Shown here piece by piece: positions 1 to 12,094 of a DNA stretch of 64,000 bases. The notes under the pieces were generated by a model. The model was not told where the DNA came from. It did no database searches and was given only the letters and a program-made list of their open reading frames with translations. The position numbers and the translations under genes were made by a program. Location: assembly GCA_947561715.1 (NCBI GenBank), contig OX387202.1, forward strand, positions 16,505,001-16,569,000. Reading direction: 5' to 3'. This stretch comes from Ascidia mentula. Its lineage: Eukaryota; Chordata; Ascidiacea; Phlebobranchia; Ascidiidae. Numbering within the stretch: the first letter of the stretch is position 1; each line of letters starts with the position of its first letter.

Positions 1-96
1 TATAAGCTGACCATCGAATCGACACATGTTTCGCAGTCTGGAATTGTAAGTTTCCAAAAGAAATATTAAACAAAGTTAAACTAAAATAACTCACAG

Positions 97-1976
97 ACTT
101 TCGGCGACCGTGTTTTTGGACCAGCGAGCTTTCTCGTTCCCATCGCTGTTGCTTGCTCCACGTTCGGCGCGGCGAATGGAGGCTCCTTTACAGCTGGAAG
201 GTCAGCAGTATATGTTAACTGCTACAGTTGACCATAGTTTGCAGAAACACATCGATAAAACATTCAATTTTATTCCCATTGCACGTTTCGAAAAGTGCTT
301 TTTCACGATACCATCAGGTTTTAAAAGAAAAAATGAATCCAAAATAATATTTCATTCGGTGTTTTTGTATATTCAGGATAACCTATGCAGCCGGGAGGAA
401 CGGGCACATGCTGGATATCTTGTCGTACATCAGTGTAACTTGCTACACGCCTTCTCCTGCTGTCATATCCCACGTGAGTTTAAAAACTCTAAATTATCGT
501 CCTCAAAAGAAAAAAGCAGATCCATTATTGCACCAACAAGTTTCGCATTTCAGGCGTTTTTGAAAAAAATATTTTAGGTGTTAAAATAAGCAATCTTAAT
601 ACGATAGCTGTGTTCGCCAAGTAAGATCCTGCGCAGTGGGGCGATCCTGCCAATCATGCCCTTACATGAAACATTACTGCGTGTTTTATAAAATACGACT
701 TAATCGAGAAGGTTTTTACAAAATACTTCACAGCTAAATCATAAGGCGCAACAGAATTGTATAGAAATATTATGTTTGTCAAAATACATTTTACCGTTAA
801 AACTGGTCACTTTCCTTCCAGTGCCTCATCGCGATGATCATGATCATTCCGAATAGTTCGACATTCGGAAGTCTCATCGACTACTTTACATTCGCCTCGT
901 GGATCTTCTACGGTTTTACGTTTTTGTCAGTCATCGTCCTTCGCTACCGCCATCCTGAATGGAACCGACCGTTTAAGGTAAGCAGTGGAACGTAAGGTAG
1001 AGCTGGATTTTTCTTCTTAGATTTCTTAAAATTTGATTCGATTCACATTTTAGAGTGGATGCAAACCCCATGCTTACAGGGAACCAATTCCCACTTGTGA
1101 AGTGTCTATTGAATCAAATTCTAAGAAATCTAAAGATTTTATCATCGTGTATTTTTAGTCCCTGTAAGCATGGGAACCAATTTACCCAAGTTCTCACTTG
1201 CCACAAGGTTTTCCTACCAATCCCTGCGATCTGCTTCCTCGCTTCCTTGTACTTGATCGTGGCTCCCATCATTGAGGAACCAGCTCTCGAGTATCTCTAC
1301 GCTGCCATCTTCATTCTGGCAGGACTCTTCATCTACTTTCCATTCATTTATTATGAGAAAGTTCCACCGTTCATGGGTAGGTGCACATGTATTACTTGAG
1401 CAGGGGTTCGCAATTAATGCGGCCGTACACATGCTTTATAATACGTTTGCATTGCTGGCCATGCATTGTTAATACTGACGTAGGTTTTTATCTGACTGCT
1501 TGTCTTCTACAATTGTTAAATAAAACCAGATAGGTCATATAATTAAGGTAAGAAAATTTGTGCAATATCTTTTCATTGTGTTTCCTCGCCATAAGCGGAG
1601 TTGACAAGTGATTTTAGGCACACAATAAACACTGCACATCGATCGACCAATTAGGTCTAATTAGCCACCATCTTGCAAGCTGCTCTGACACATGTGCAAT
1701 GTACGATGGGGTTTAAATTCATTCGAAAAAGTAATTTAATCTGAGCGATTTAAAAAAAGCAGCTTTTGCACTTTTTATTTGTTACGATAAAAAACAAAAT
1801 CTGTTTTTTTCTCATGATTTTGACATAGTTTGACAGGAAAGTGTTCTTGTGCAGGCGCGATCACAATCTTTCTTCAGGAAATTCTAGAAGTTGTTCCACC
1901 ACCCAAGCTGGACGAGAAGGAAGAAGATGAAAAAACCAGAGAAAACAAACCAATGGAATTATCTCACCGTTTCTGA
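97..1976 (+). CDS. SLC7A9-like amino acid transporter light chain, copy A (5' end outside window)
   Basis: This is the 3' half of a b(0,+)-type light chain, a 12-TM membrane exchanger of cationic and neutral amino acids that pairs with an SLC3 heavy chain. Five exons are visible with GT-AG borders: 97-200, 377-473, 822-977, 1208-1376 and 1855-1976 (stop TGA). Exon sizes match the last five exons of the complete copy downstream except the terminal one, which is 9 nt shorter. Residues such as [34 protein letters not shown] and [10 protein letters not shown] follow the family order from about TM8 to TM12. The C-terminal tail is acidic and lysine-rich and begins with the LEVVPPPKL motif also found in copy B. 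An inverted repeat of about 16 bp (CATGCTTACAGGG and its complement) lies in the intron at about 1067-1175. Family assignment is firm; the exact substrate is not provable from sequence. Confidence 0.9.
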
Positions 1977-3202
1977 CATTGGCGCGAAAACATTTTTAGC
2001 ATCAAATATCCATGTCACTTTGGACGACCTGTGTACCTGTGTTCTGTGTCAAGTTATTGTCTGTCCGCTACTATGTTCTGACAAGACTGAGTTTCTTTGT
2101 TTGTCATTGTGTACTGTGGTGCTTTTATCGTGGATAAACACAAACGCTACTTTTGGCACAGCACGTTTTGCGTTGACTTCTCGTTACCAATATTGCTTTA
2201 GGTAAATGTACATGAAACGGCGATACTGTTATCGTTTTAATATATGCAAAAATGTCAAAACTAAAATATTTGTGGTCCTAGACTTAATTGCTTTAGAGCA
2301 TTATTACGATATGTTTCTTCCATGCAACGCAAACCGGGTTGGTGAAGTGAGAAATTATTTTAGCTTTACATATCTTGTGAATGTAAGTTGTGCTCTTGGC
2401 ACAAGCCGAGCCGATAGCGCTATTGGATCCCAAACAGTTGTTTTGGCCATGGTGCGCTCCACGTGGTTCGTCTGTGTTGATTGGTATCTAGTTTGGTACC
2501 CAACATATCGACGATTGACCGAAAGGTACCACAAAGTGGAAATCTGTGTGCCTGCTAGTCTACCAGCTAGCACAGTGCCACATCAACAGCTGCACTGATG
2601 AGACCTTACAGGTCGAAACAGTGCGTGTATACACCCTGTCTGCAGCTCTCAAATGAGTTTTATTTAATGTTTATTTTTATTCCATCTTTTGTATTTATTC
2701 AACAAATGTGTTAAGGCAATTAAGTGCATCATTCTTGAAAAGATAACGAATGGTTGCTGTATGCATTTGATACCCGCTGGGTGTGTCTGGCATCATAAAC
2801 CCAGTTTACAAGCCCACGTCACTTAAAGCGACCCTCAGATCTCATATGTTTCACCACAGGCAGACAAACATATCCATAGTTCGCCAACATTGACACCGCA
2901 AGACTGCAAACAATGACAGTAGAAAAGCTCGTAAAAAAGGCATTGCTTTGTTGACTATGCGTATGCAGCACAATGGTTTTTGGGCGTCTCTGTCGCATAT
3001 AGCTTGAAAGAGGCCACGGTAGCTAGCATGGCAGGCGGACTGTACATCTACAGCTAGGCAAGTTAATGCCGATATGTAGAAATGTAATCAGTTTGATTAG
3101 TTTAATCAAATCAATTCGTTTGATATATTCATTAATTGTGCTTTTTATTTAGGCATATATCACGCATATTTCAGTTAAGCTGGTACACAAATATACTGAG
3201 CC
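1977..3202. other. intergenic region between the two SLC7A9-like genes
   Basis: This stretch holds the 3' UTR of copy A and the upstream region of copy B. The only structured element I can support is the hammerhead ribozyme at 2588-2647. Part of the early 3' UTR (around 2097-2175) resembles the 3' UTR of copy B, which fits a tandem duplication that included flanking DNA. Open frames here (for example 1891-2598) look like chance runs and have no recognisable domain. Confidence 0.6.
2588..2647 (+). ncRNA. hammerhead self-cleaving ribozyme (type I, stem I open)
   Basis: All conserved parts of a hammerhead are present in order. Stem I 5' strand AGCTGCA is at 2588-2594, then the CTGATGA core at 2595-2601. 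Stem II is GACC/GGTC (2602-2605 and 2611-2614) closing a TTACA loop. GAA is at 2615-2617. Stem III is ACAG/CTGT (2618-2621 and 2636-2639) around a loop containing the self-complementary GTGTATACAC. Cleavage-site C is 2640, and stem I 3' strand TGCAGCT at 2641-2647 pairs perfectly with the 5' strand. The A15.1-U16.1 pair and an NUH cleavage triplet (GUC) are satisfied. In animals such ribozymes usually ride in Penelope-like elements, retrozymes or SINE-like repeats. A second copy lies at 8434-8489 on the other strand, so this is a dispersed repeat. Confidence 0.85.
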
Positions 3203-6200
3203 ATGGATACCGAACTCAGGTCCAGGAAATTTAGCACTGCCACCAGTGAAAGTAGCAATGAGAGTAAAAATGAAGTCGAATTAAAACGAGAGGTAAGCGT
3301 GTGTGCTTGGGAAAAATACCAAGACAATGTCAAAAATTGTTCTTAATTCGTTTAGTACTGTTAGTTTTTAAGTATAGAATTCTTTGTACTTAGGAAACAT
3401 TAAACAAGGTTTTAAGTATGGTGGAAGAAAAATATTCTGTGTATTACACCCGCTCTGCAACAATGCAAAACTTTCATACTTGGACAAACTTTTCGTAAAT
3501 AAACTTTCAGTGTAACTTGTTGTGATCCAACAACACATCTTGGTTCTCCCTCGCAAATTCACCTTATATATGGGCACCAGATTCAATGCAACTTTGATGG
3601 TTTAATTAGTGCGAAATATTATTCGCATTTCTTGTTCACGTGGCATTGCATGATGCAAAAAATTTGATTGATTTGACTAAAATGTGCATTGTAGTTGTAA
3701 CCATGACTCTTCTTTGAACGCCGGCTTAACCCATGTTTATTGCAGGTAGGACTGGTGGGTGGCATCTCTCTCGTTGTTGGCACTATGATCGGTTCCGGAA
3801 TCTTTCTTTCCCCTGCTGGGATTTTGTCGTACGCCGAATCGGTCGGAGCAAGTCTTTGTGTGTGGGCTGGGTGCGGTGTCCTTGCCACTTTGGGTAAGAT
3901 TATTACTGTTTTTTTGGGGGGGTCAAAGATTTAAAACGGAGCAACAAACCAATTGCTTTTTTCTCAAGGGAAGAGCTCAACACGTCGCGTTTTTTTTATC
4001 ACCACGATCAGCGATCCTAAACTCAGTGACTTTGAAAATAGACGACTTTGTAAATTCGCCTGCAAACTCTGCTGTTTCGGAATGCAACAGTTGCAACTCA
4101 AAATACGAAAAATTCAATTGAAATTCGACTTTTTAAAATTGTTTTAACAAAACCATTGTATGTGTGCCAATATTTTACACGATGTTAGTTAATCATATCT
4201 CCTTCCCCCAACAGGCGCTATCAGCTACATCGAATTGGGACTGATGATCACAAAATCTGGAGGGGAATACCAGTATCTGAGAGCTGCATTTGGCAACATG
4301 ATCGGGTACCTGGTCGTTTGGACGTCAGTCGTCGTCACCAAACCTTCGTCCTTCGCCATCATAGCTGTGGGGTTTGCGGATTACGTCACTGCCCCGTTTT
4401 ACCCTGGATGCGACGCACCTGTTACTACGCAGAAATGCGCAGCAGCATTTTGTATAAGTAAGTAATGTAACTTGGGTGCAAAATATTTGGAGTTAATAAC
4501 TTTGAAGATGAAAGCCAAAGCTAAAATGCTGTTCTTGCATTAGTAATAGTAAACGTTTCGAACACTAACTGCGTTCATCATCAGTACTATTGATTATAGT
4601 ACTGATGATGAACGCAGTTAGTGTTCGAAACGTTTAGTATTACTAATGTATAACAGTATTTTAGCTTTGGCTTTTATCTTCTAAGTAATGTAACTATACC
4701 GGTGTATTGGTTGGTGTTTTTCTTTGTAGCAATGGCTTTTTCTTGTCGATTCCTATACCACCATAACGGGATTTTAGCGCAGGTTTTCCTGGCCACGTAT
4801 CCCGTTTAGGCTTGAACAATGTTCCAATTGCCCGCCAGTAATGCAGTATACTGTATATCCAAACCACAGGATCAGTCTCTCAGGAACACACTCCGCAATG
4901 GAGTTTCATGTCGTAATACAGCATGGCTTTAGTTCTTTAATCTGATTCTTACGGAGAATCTCCCATCAAATCAGAAAAGTCTAATTTGTTGTACAGTTAA
5001 TTAAGCGACCTAAAGCGTATGTCAATGTTTTGCAAAAGTTTTATTATTGACCGAAGCTGGCTTATCGACTTCAAAAACGTCATGTTTAGGGCCTGAACGC
5101 TTTTCAGGAATCAGTTATCTTATACCAACAAGCATGTTTGTATTCATGCATACACAATTTTTTCATTGACGCATGCATATTTGTCACATACAAATATTGC
5201 ACCCTTGTTTGCCGTAAATCGTCATCCTTCAACACGATAATAAAAGTTTTACGATTAAAATCACTTATTAACCATTCGACGATGTCTCCACTCACAACAA
5301 ATAAGCGCCGACATGGGGTTTTACGTCACGCAGCACCCGAATTCCAACACGCATAATCGCTATTGCTGTTTTTCTTATCCAGGGTCCAAATCGTGCTGTG
5401 GCAATCATTTTTTACTTTAGATAGCCATTTTGATCCTACTGTTTAGTATAGGAATGAACAGCGCTCTCCCGACACTTTATGGGCTTAAAGTGCGCATCTA
5501 TAAAGGCCAAAAAATGCCACGTAATGCACAAACGCTTAGTGTATCGGTTATAGGTCTGACAACCGATCCCCAACTTGAAAAAACAGAGAAAACTGTTTAG
5601 ACCCTTGGTTCTTTGACCTTTATTCTCGTCAGCATCCTTTTGAAATCGCCAACCGCGTTTATGCGGCTCGTTTTGTAATTTCTTGGAGGTTTCAACCTTC
5701 CCTAATGATTCCGCACCAATGCACTACCTTTTAAAACCGACCTTTAGTTAGAGCGCACGATTAAAGCTTACGACAAATTGTAACATGGGCCGGCGGCAAA
5801 ACAACTTAACACGCAATCAAGCAATATCAAATTTTGGTCTGAAACTTTTTTGGCTGTGTTCAATAAACATACAATGGAAAATAGTAGTAACAAGCATTTG
5901 AAATTAATGTTAACATCTTTGTTTCGACAGTTTTAATCACGGCGATCAACTGCTTCAGCGTAAAGTTGAGCAACTTTGTCCAAATCTTCTTCACCGCCGC
6001 AAAGCTGGCCATCATCGTCGCAATCATCGTTGGAGGGTTCGTCATGTTGGGACAGGGACATACCGAGAACTTCCAGAATGCATTCGAAGGATCGGCAACC
6101 TCGTTCTCCGCCATTGCAGTGGCGTTTTATAGCGGTTTATGGTCGTACGACGGATGGTAAACATACATCATTATATATATATATAGCTATAGTGGGTATT

Positions 6201-9200
6201 TTGTTGGGGTTGCTGAAATTACTTCATAATGAGCTGAAGATGACACAGATATTTTCCAACATGTTGTTAACTGGCGTCTGTGTGGCCTCATGCATGCCTA
6301 AAAGATAAGCAACAAAGCAAATCAAAGAAGCAATTCAGTCATAAGACTGTTTCAGGTCGGCGATATTGGTGAATAAAGCTGATGTTTGCCGTCAAAATAT
6401 CGCGTATTTGGCTAATGGCATTTAGTTTGCTCTGACGACAAAACGTACAGAAATTTGTTTGTCTTCTGAGATAACATTCCAAGGCCAGTTTTGCACTTTA
6501 AAAAAAGCTTCCTGTTAATATACCAAAACTACCGGGATGGGTCCACCATTGATCTCAATCCACACATTTATGGCAGATGCGGTTTTAAGAAACAGTTAAA
6601 TCAGTGTTTTCCAACCAGTGGTACGCGACGGCATTCCAGGTGGCACGCGAACACCTTTCCGTCATTTGCGAAATTAAGAAATCGTAAGTGATCTCAAAAT
6701 GATTGTTATTTCCCCCCTAGGTTACTTTGTAACACTCAACTAGGTGGTACGCGTAGAAATTGTTTAACCTCCCAAGTGGTACGCAACCACGAAAAGGTTG
6801 GGAATCACTGAGTTAAATCAAGAATTGCACGTGTTACATGTTAAATGTTACCTCAGAATAATGGTACTGTTAATCACTTCGATTAAAACATTGTTGTTTT
6901 CACAGGAACCAGTTAAATTTTGTTACTGAAGAGTTGATCAACCCACCCAGGTGAGCATTTTACCACAAGAAAATTCCAACTCACAAAAACTAACTTTTCC
7001 TGTTCGTATGGTGCAGAAATTTCCCTCTTGTTATAATGATTGGAATCCCGCTGGTCACTGTGTTGTACATTCTCGTCAACATCGCGTATTTTACGGTGAT
7101 GACGCCTGCAGAGCTTCTACAATCCAGCGCCGTTGCTATAGTAAGTGAATCGTAAGCTTTATCCGGGACGTATGATTGGTCAATTGGCAAGAGGTTACTT
7201 TACGTCAGTTTTGTCCAATACGCGCCCGGAGGTAAAAAAATTAATTTATGTGCTAACAGTTCAGATTTGCATCAACTGGCTGTTACTGCATCTTTGCCTT
7301 ACTGCGTATAATCAATAATGCCCTCAGTGTCGAAATTCAGTGTGGTGTTTATGGTTAAAACTACAAATTAAACTCCCTAATTAAAGCTCGCTAAATCATT
7401 CACAAACCACTGACTTACAGACTTTCGGTGACCGTGTGTTTGGACCAGCCAGCTTTCTCGTTCCTGTTGCCGTTGCTTGCTCCACGTTCGGCGCGGCAAA
7501 TGGAAGTGCCTTTACCGCTGGAAGGTCAGATATATACATAAATTGCCATAGTTGTATCGTGAAAAAAATAATTATCAAATCATACTGCAGCAGGTTTACT
7601 GGCTATCGTAAACCTAGCGATCTCAATATGATAGCTGTGAAGTAAAGACCTGCGTAGTAGAGGGATCCTGTATTCCATGCGGTGGTTTGCATGAAACACT
7701 TCTGCGTTATCATTTTCCAAGAGTTGTAAAAGTTACGTTTTTCCTTTCACTAACCTCAAGAAAACCTAAAAACAGTTGCGTGTTTCTCATCACGTCTTGT
7801 TTATTAAGGATAACCTACGCTGCCGGGAGGAACGGGCACATGCTGGACATATTTTCGTACATCAGTGTAACTTGCTACACACCGTCCCCTGCACTCATGT
7901 TCAATGTAAGTTAGAACAACAGTGATGTATCGTATTTTTAGCACAACAACAACGCCGATACTTAAGTGTTAAGTTTAAAATTTCATTAAACGTCACCATA
8001 GTCGTTGGAAACAATGATTATACGTTATGAGAGCGTCTAAATCGCAGCCAAGGCATTGCAAGACCAGCTGGATCAAAGCCTGACAGGACAGAGCTGGATA
8101 TAAAAAAATAGGTTCCCAATGGTTTGAATCCAGGACCCTGGGCATACCGGGACAATAGCTCTACCGACTGAGCTGAGGGAGGTCAGCGTTAAGATTGGTT
8201 GTAATGCGTCAAGAAAAACTAGTAGGCGACCACCTGGCAAACGCACGTCGTTAGCAAACTTCACACCCAGCTTGTGTTTTCCATCTCGCTCCAACTTACC
8301 ACGAAAAGGGGTTTGACTTGACTGCAATGTCTTAGCTGAATGCCAGTAAACCTAATGATCAAAGTGCATTTTCTTCATTTATTGATCAAAACATATTAAA
8401 ATATGTGCAAAAAAAGCCATGATAATGATTGAGAGCTGCAAACAGGATGTAAACACTGTTTCGACCTGTAAGGTCTCATCAGTGCAGCTGTTGATCGTGG
8501 CACAGGGCTAACTTTAATCTCCTTACTTTTCTTCCAGTGCCTCATCGCAATAATCATGATCATTCCCGATAGTTCAACATTCGAAAGTCTCATCGACTAC
8601 TTTACATTCGCCTCGTGGATCTTCTACGGTTTTACGTTTTTGTCGGTCATCGTCCTTCGCTACCGCCAACCGGACTGGGACCGACCGTTTAGGGTAAGAA
8701 GTGCAACGTAAGGACACTTCCAAATTAAGGCTTTGGTAACTGAAGTAAGCGTTTAAGATTTTGTAATTAACTGTAATCGATATAATGTGCAAAAATATAA
8801 AAACAATCATTCTGGGATGGAAAAATAGTAAAATACCGTTCACGGTGAGATTTGAGCCCTTTGGCATTCGGGTCCACTCCAACCAACTGCTCCAATAGTA
8901 CGTTTTGAAATGCAACCTTGACATTAGCGTGGAGGACCTACCCCTACATAGGTTAAAGGAAACGCTAAAACGTACAAAGTAGTCATTATTTACTGCGTTT
9001 TGCTACTAAGAATGGGTTTCAAGAAGCTTAGCGTCCGCTGATAGGTTATAAGACTTAATGCGAACCCCGCGCTGATTGAAACAACGCATTTTCACCGGAA
9101 CAATCTTTAACATTTCAGACTTCTTAAAGTTTGAAAGTCGTTGCACTTTTTAGAGTGACTATGACAAGTAGCCGCAAATCCCATGCTTACAGGCAAAAAT

Positions 9201-10126
9201 TCGCACTTGCAATATCACATTTACCCGAATTATAACTTGCCACAAGGTTTTCCTGCCGATCCCTGCGATCTGTTTCCTCGCCTCCTTGTACTTGATCGTG
9301 GCTCCCATCATTGAGGAACCAGCTCTCGAGTATCTCTACGCCGGCATCTTCATCCTGGCAGGACTCTTCTTCTATTTTCCATTCATTTATTATAAGAAAG
9401 TTCCACCTTTCATGGGTGAGTGATAACAATACAGGAAATGTTGCTTTGTTTCAAAGAGTTGCTATTTAAGTGAAGGATAACCACAGCGTTTGTCCATACA
9501 AGCGATACACTCCTACTATTTAATGTACAAATGCCGTATTTTGTATGTTTTTATTTCTTCTGTGCAGTGACACGATTACAAATTATCTCTTCTGGGTATG
9601 CTTAATGGCGAAAAGCCAACCAAACTAAACCATGCAATCTGGCAAAGTTTTGATCTTAACTTACTGAAAATGCCTTTTGTTTGCTAATTGTAAACTCTTT
9701 GATTTGCTAACTAAAAACGCCCTCCACACAGAGGTGGGATTCAGGAAGTTCGCACAGGTTCTATAGAACCGTCTCACGAGATTTTATGAGATCAGCGAAC
9801 CGGTTAGCATTACTGGTTACTGTCAATGGATTATATGACTTTTTGCAACAGAACCGACTGAAAAATATGACTTTTGTGATAGAACCAACTGACAAAATAT
9901 TTGAATCCTTCCACTGCCTGTACATATTGCTGGGGTCAATTGACATTACAAAGCATTGAGTAAGAGTTTTTGACGCGGCATACTGTTGTGTATAGGCGCA
10001 ATCACAATCTTTCTTCAAGAGGTTTTGGAAGTTGTCCCTCCACCAAAGCTAAAAGAGGAAGAAGAAGAAAATGAAGAAAAGCAGGGGGAAGAAAACAAGC
10101 AAACGGAAAAATTTCACAGTTTCTAA
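3203..10126 (+). CDS. SLC7A9-like b(0,+) amino acid transporter light chain, copy B (complete)
   Basis: Exons are 3203-3292, 3746-3893, 4215-4457, 5931-6156, 6906-6950, 7017-7140, 7421-7524, 7809-7905, 8538-8693, 9247-9415 and 9996-10126. They total 1533 nt, exactly 511 codons (510 residues, usual for the family), and phases match at every junction. The N-terminus ([10 protein letters not shown]) is a short polar cytoplasmic tail; TM1 carries the substrate-binding GSGIF motif ([13 protein letters not shown]). Other family signatures are [48 protein letters not shown] and [13 protein letters not shown] Cys in the TM3-TM4 loop (FYPGC) is where SLC7 light chains form the disulfide to rBAT or 4F2hc. 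The tail is strongly acidic ([10 protein letters not shown]). Human b(0,+)AT exchanges cystine and cationic for neutral amino acids at apical membranes; the same role here is inference. Confidence 0.93.
4459..4695. repeat. foldback (long inverted repeat) element flanked by 14-bp direct repeats
   Basis: Two near-perfect arms of about 86 bp (4504-4590 and 4596-4681) are separated by about 5 bp and would form one long hairpin. The whole insert is bracketed by the 14-mer TAAGTAATGTAACT at 4459-4472 and 4682-4695, which looks like a target duplication. The left repeat starts inside the splice donor of exon 3 of the SLC7A9-like gene, so insertion duplicated the donor region. The right arm contains CTGATGA (4602-4608) and GAAA (4627-4630) around a GAAC/GTTC stem, a hammerhead-like core, but I cannot close a proper stem I or cleavage site. 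Family unknown. Confidence 0.75.
6594..6818. mobile_element. hAT-type MITE with 8-bp target duplication
   Basis: The element body is 6602-6810 (209 bp). Its ends are CAGTGTTTTCCAACC and GGTTGGGAATCACTG, imperfect terminal inverted repeats starting with the CAGTG typical of hAT elements. It is flanked by the 8-bp direct repeat AGTTAAAT at 6594-6601 and 6811-6818. Inside, the phrase GGTACGCG recurs in both orientations. It has no coding capacity and sits in intron 4 of the SLC7A9-like gene. Confidence 0.88.
8105..8185 (-). repeat. tRNA-derived SINE fragment or tRNA pseudogene
   Basis: Read on the minus strand it holds an A-box-like GCTCAGTCGGTAGAGC (8158-8173) and a degenerate B-box GGATTCAAACC (8121-8131) at tRNA-like spacing. 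The arms do not form a full cloverleaf, so this is a tRNA relic rather than a working tRNA. It lies in intron 8 of the transporter gene. Confidence 0.6.
8434..8489 (-). ncRNA. hammerhead self-cleaving ribozyme, second copy (antisense to host gene)
   Basis: On the minus strand the order is AGCTGCA (8489-8483), CTGATGA (8482-8476), GACC-TTACA-GGTC (8475-8463), GAA (8462-8460), ACAG...CTGT as stem III (8459-8456 and 8445-8442), a U at the cleavage position (8441) and TGCAGCT (8440-8434). Helix strands and core are identical to the copy at 2588-2647. The stem III loop differs (10 nt here) and the cleavage nucleotide is U instead of C; both fit the NUH rule. Similarity extends upstream (GTGCCAC..ATCAACAGCTG), marking a shared repeat. 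It lies in intron 8 of the transporter gene, opposite to its transcription. Confidence 0.82.
8836..8898 (-). repeat. second tRNA-derived fragment
   Basis: On the minus strand it has GGAGCAGTTGGTTGGAGTG (8893-8875), like a tRNA D-arm/A-box, and GGCTCAAATCTC (8858-8847), like a B-box. It differs from the relic at 8105-8185, so it derives from another tRNA or SINE. No full cloverleaf is evident. Confidence 0.45.
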
Positions 10127-10416
10127 CATTTCAGTCCGCAAACTTTTACAATCCTTAAAAAACATTTTGAGTAATTGACAACGAAGATCATTTTTGGGGT
10201 CTATAAATGTAAAGTCAAATAAGGTCCCGCTACTATATGTTCCGAGAAGAGTGTCTGTATGTATTTATCATTGCGCTTCTATAGTGGATAAACACAATCG
10301 CCACTATTTGGCGCAGCGCGTTTATTTGCATTCTTCATCGTGGTGGAAGTTTTTGCGTACCTTTGTCATGGCAACCAATACAATTAAGTTATGATGTAAA
10401 AACTAACGTTTTTACG
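10127..10416. other. 3' flank of the SLC7A9-like gene
   Basis: This is non-coding DNA between the transporter stop codon and the first unit of the secreted-precursor array. I see no conserved element. Confidence 0.5.
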
Positions 10417-10920
10417 ACAACTTTTCGTCTTTAACCATGTGGAGAAAAAAGTGACTACTGTCAAAAACAAACAGCTCTTCACTATTGTTGTGGAGAACAA
10501 TTACAGGACGAACATTCAAAAATCATTTTAGCGACTAATATAAACAAAACAACGATATTGTTGTTATCATATAAGCAGCTCGGGTAAATTAAGTTTCTAC
10601 GAAAAAAAGCGATGCCATGAGGGAAAAGTGGACGAAAGTTTCAACGAAATAATGAATGAAACCACAGAAACGGATTTCCTGAAACAAGTTCCATTCAATC
10701 AGCCCTGCATTGTTTTAGTAAAAAAGGAAACAGCTTTTTACAATAAATACAGCTTTTGCGGCAACATGTTTAGATAACCATTTCATTTCGTACGTGTTAG
10801 TGCTTTGAAAAGGTGTTCTTTGAAAGCATGTTTCTCTAAAAGTAGTTTTGCAACCTAAATTATATAAATTGTTCAACAATTTCAGGTTGTTTATAAGTAG
10901 TTGGGTATACTGAATTTACA

Positions 10921-11527
10921 ATGGTCGCCAGAACTCTGATGTTGTGCCTTCTCGTTTTGCTGTGTGCAAACGAAATTGTTCAAGTTGCCACCCACGCTAT
11001 AAGGTAAGTAACCAAACCAGTGAATTTATTTAGTTACGTTTTTTGTTGAGGTTTTAATTTCCCAGAACCAATTGATGCCAAAATTGTAAGATGGCGTGAA
11101 TTAAATAAAAGCAAATGTGCCAAATGATCTGTGAACCACATACAATGCATACTGCTTCGCCCAATGAACGTTTTGCATAGTCCTAAAACACTAATTCCTA
11201 CCACTTAGCCTCTTCCACGCAGTGGCGCATGTCGAAGATCTTATTGTGTGATTGTCGTTTTGTGCAAACACAGACGTCTTAATGAAGCACAGAAAACTAT
11301 GCTTGTATTTTGATTTAAGTGCAGACGAGGCACGTGGGATGGATCGTCAACACAACGCACCAACTGGTGCCGGCGGAGATGCCAGCGATGTGGCTGACGC
11401 TAAACGCCATGATAAAGACAGGAGGGTTGCACTTTCGGATGAGGCTGAAAACGGCTATGATTCGTTTAGTGACGCTGAATCTAATTCGGACAATGATGAT
11501 GATGATGATGATATCAACGATATCTAA
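10921..11527 (+). pseudogene. secreted precursor gene, array copy 1 (frame not continuous)
   Basis: Exon 1 (10921-11003) encodes a clear signal peptide starting MVARTLMLCLLVLLCANE and ends in a GTAAGT donor. Two acceptors 14 nt apart are possible for exon 2 (after 11208 or after 11222). The last part of exon 2, to the stop at 11527, encodes a basic stretch (MKHRK) followed by a polar then strongly acidic tail ending in a run of Asp. With either acceptor the frame from exon 1 does not stay open into the acidic tail, so this copy looks inactive or uses a splice form I cannot see. No named family recognised. Confidence 0.5.
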
Positions 11528-12094
11528 ACGTGGGATATGTTATTGCATTGACAATAAACAGAGTATCGATGTAAATTTGTGTGCACATTGGTGTAGTTTT
11601 GCTTCTCATATGAAAGGTAATTACCATTGGGCTAAAGTTGCCATTGTTGAAAGAAAGTGAAGGCAAAATTTTGAACAACTTTGGGCAAAGGTTTCAGTTA
11701 TAAAACCCAACCTAAATGCATGAATTCAGATAAAGCTCCTAAAAGGAGAAATTTAAAGTGAATTTTATCAGATAGGTTTCAGGTGATTAATATTTAAAAC
11801 AATTGGTTGAAATTAAATGCAGCAAAAAAATAATAAAATTATGTCGAAATCCCATGGTGAATACAATATTTCTACACGAGTTGAATCAACAAGTCGGACT
11901 AAAAGGCAAAATGACGCCCTGAACACGATTAGAACCAACAAGCCTCGTCATCCCATGATCCTCTTCACTAGTCTAAAAGTCAATCGCAAAATTCTGCACA
12001 TGTCGTAACGCATTTGTTTAATGATCACGTCGCAAAATACAAGAAAGGTAAATTAAAAATAATGGAATAAAAGCAAACACAAAATAAAGGCTTT

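Noticed and set aside
11817-12008. 63-residue plus frame in array unit 1, also open in unit 3
   Set aside because: It is interrupted in unit 2 and the units are too similar for conservation to carry weight; no start context or domain.
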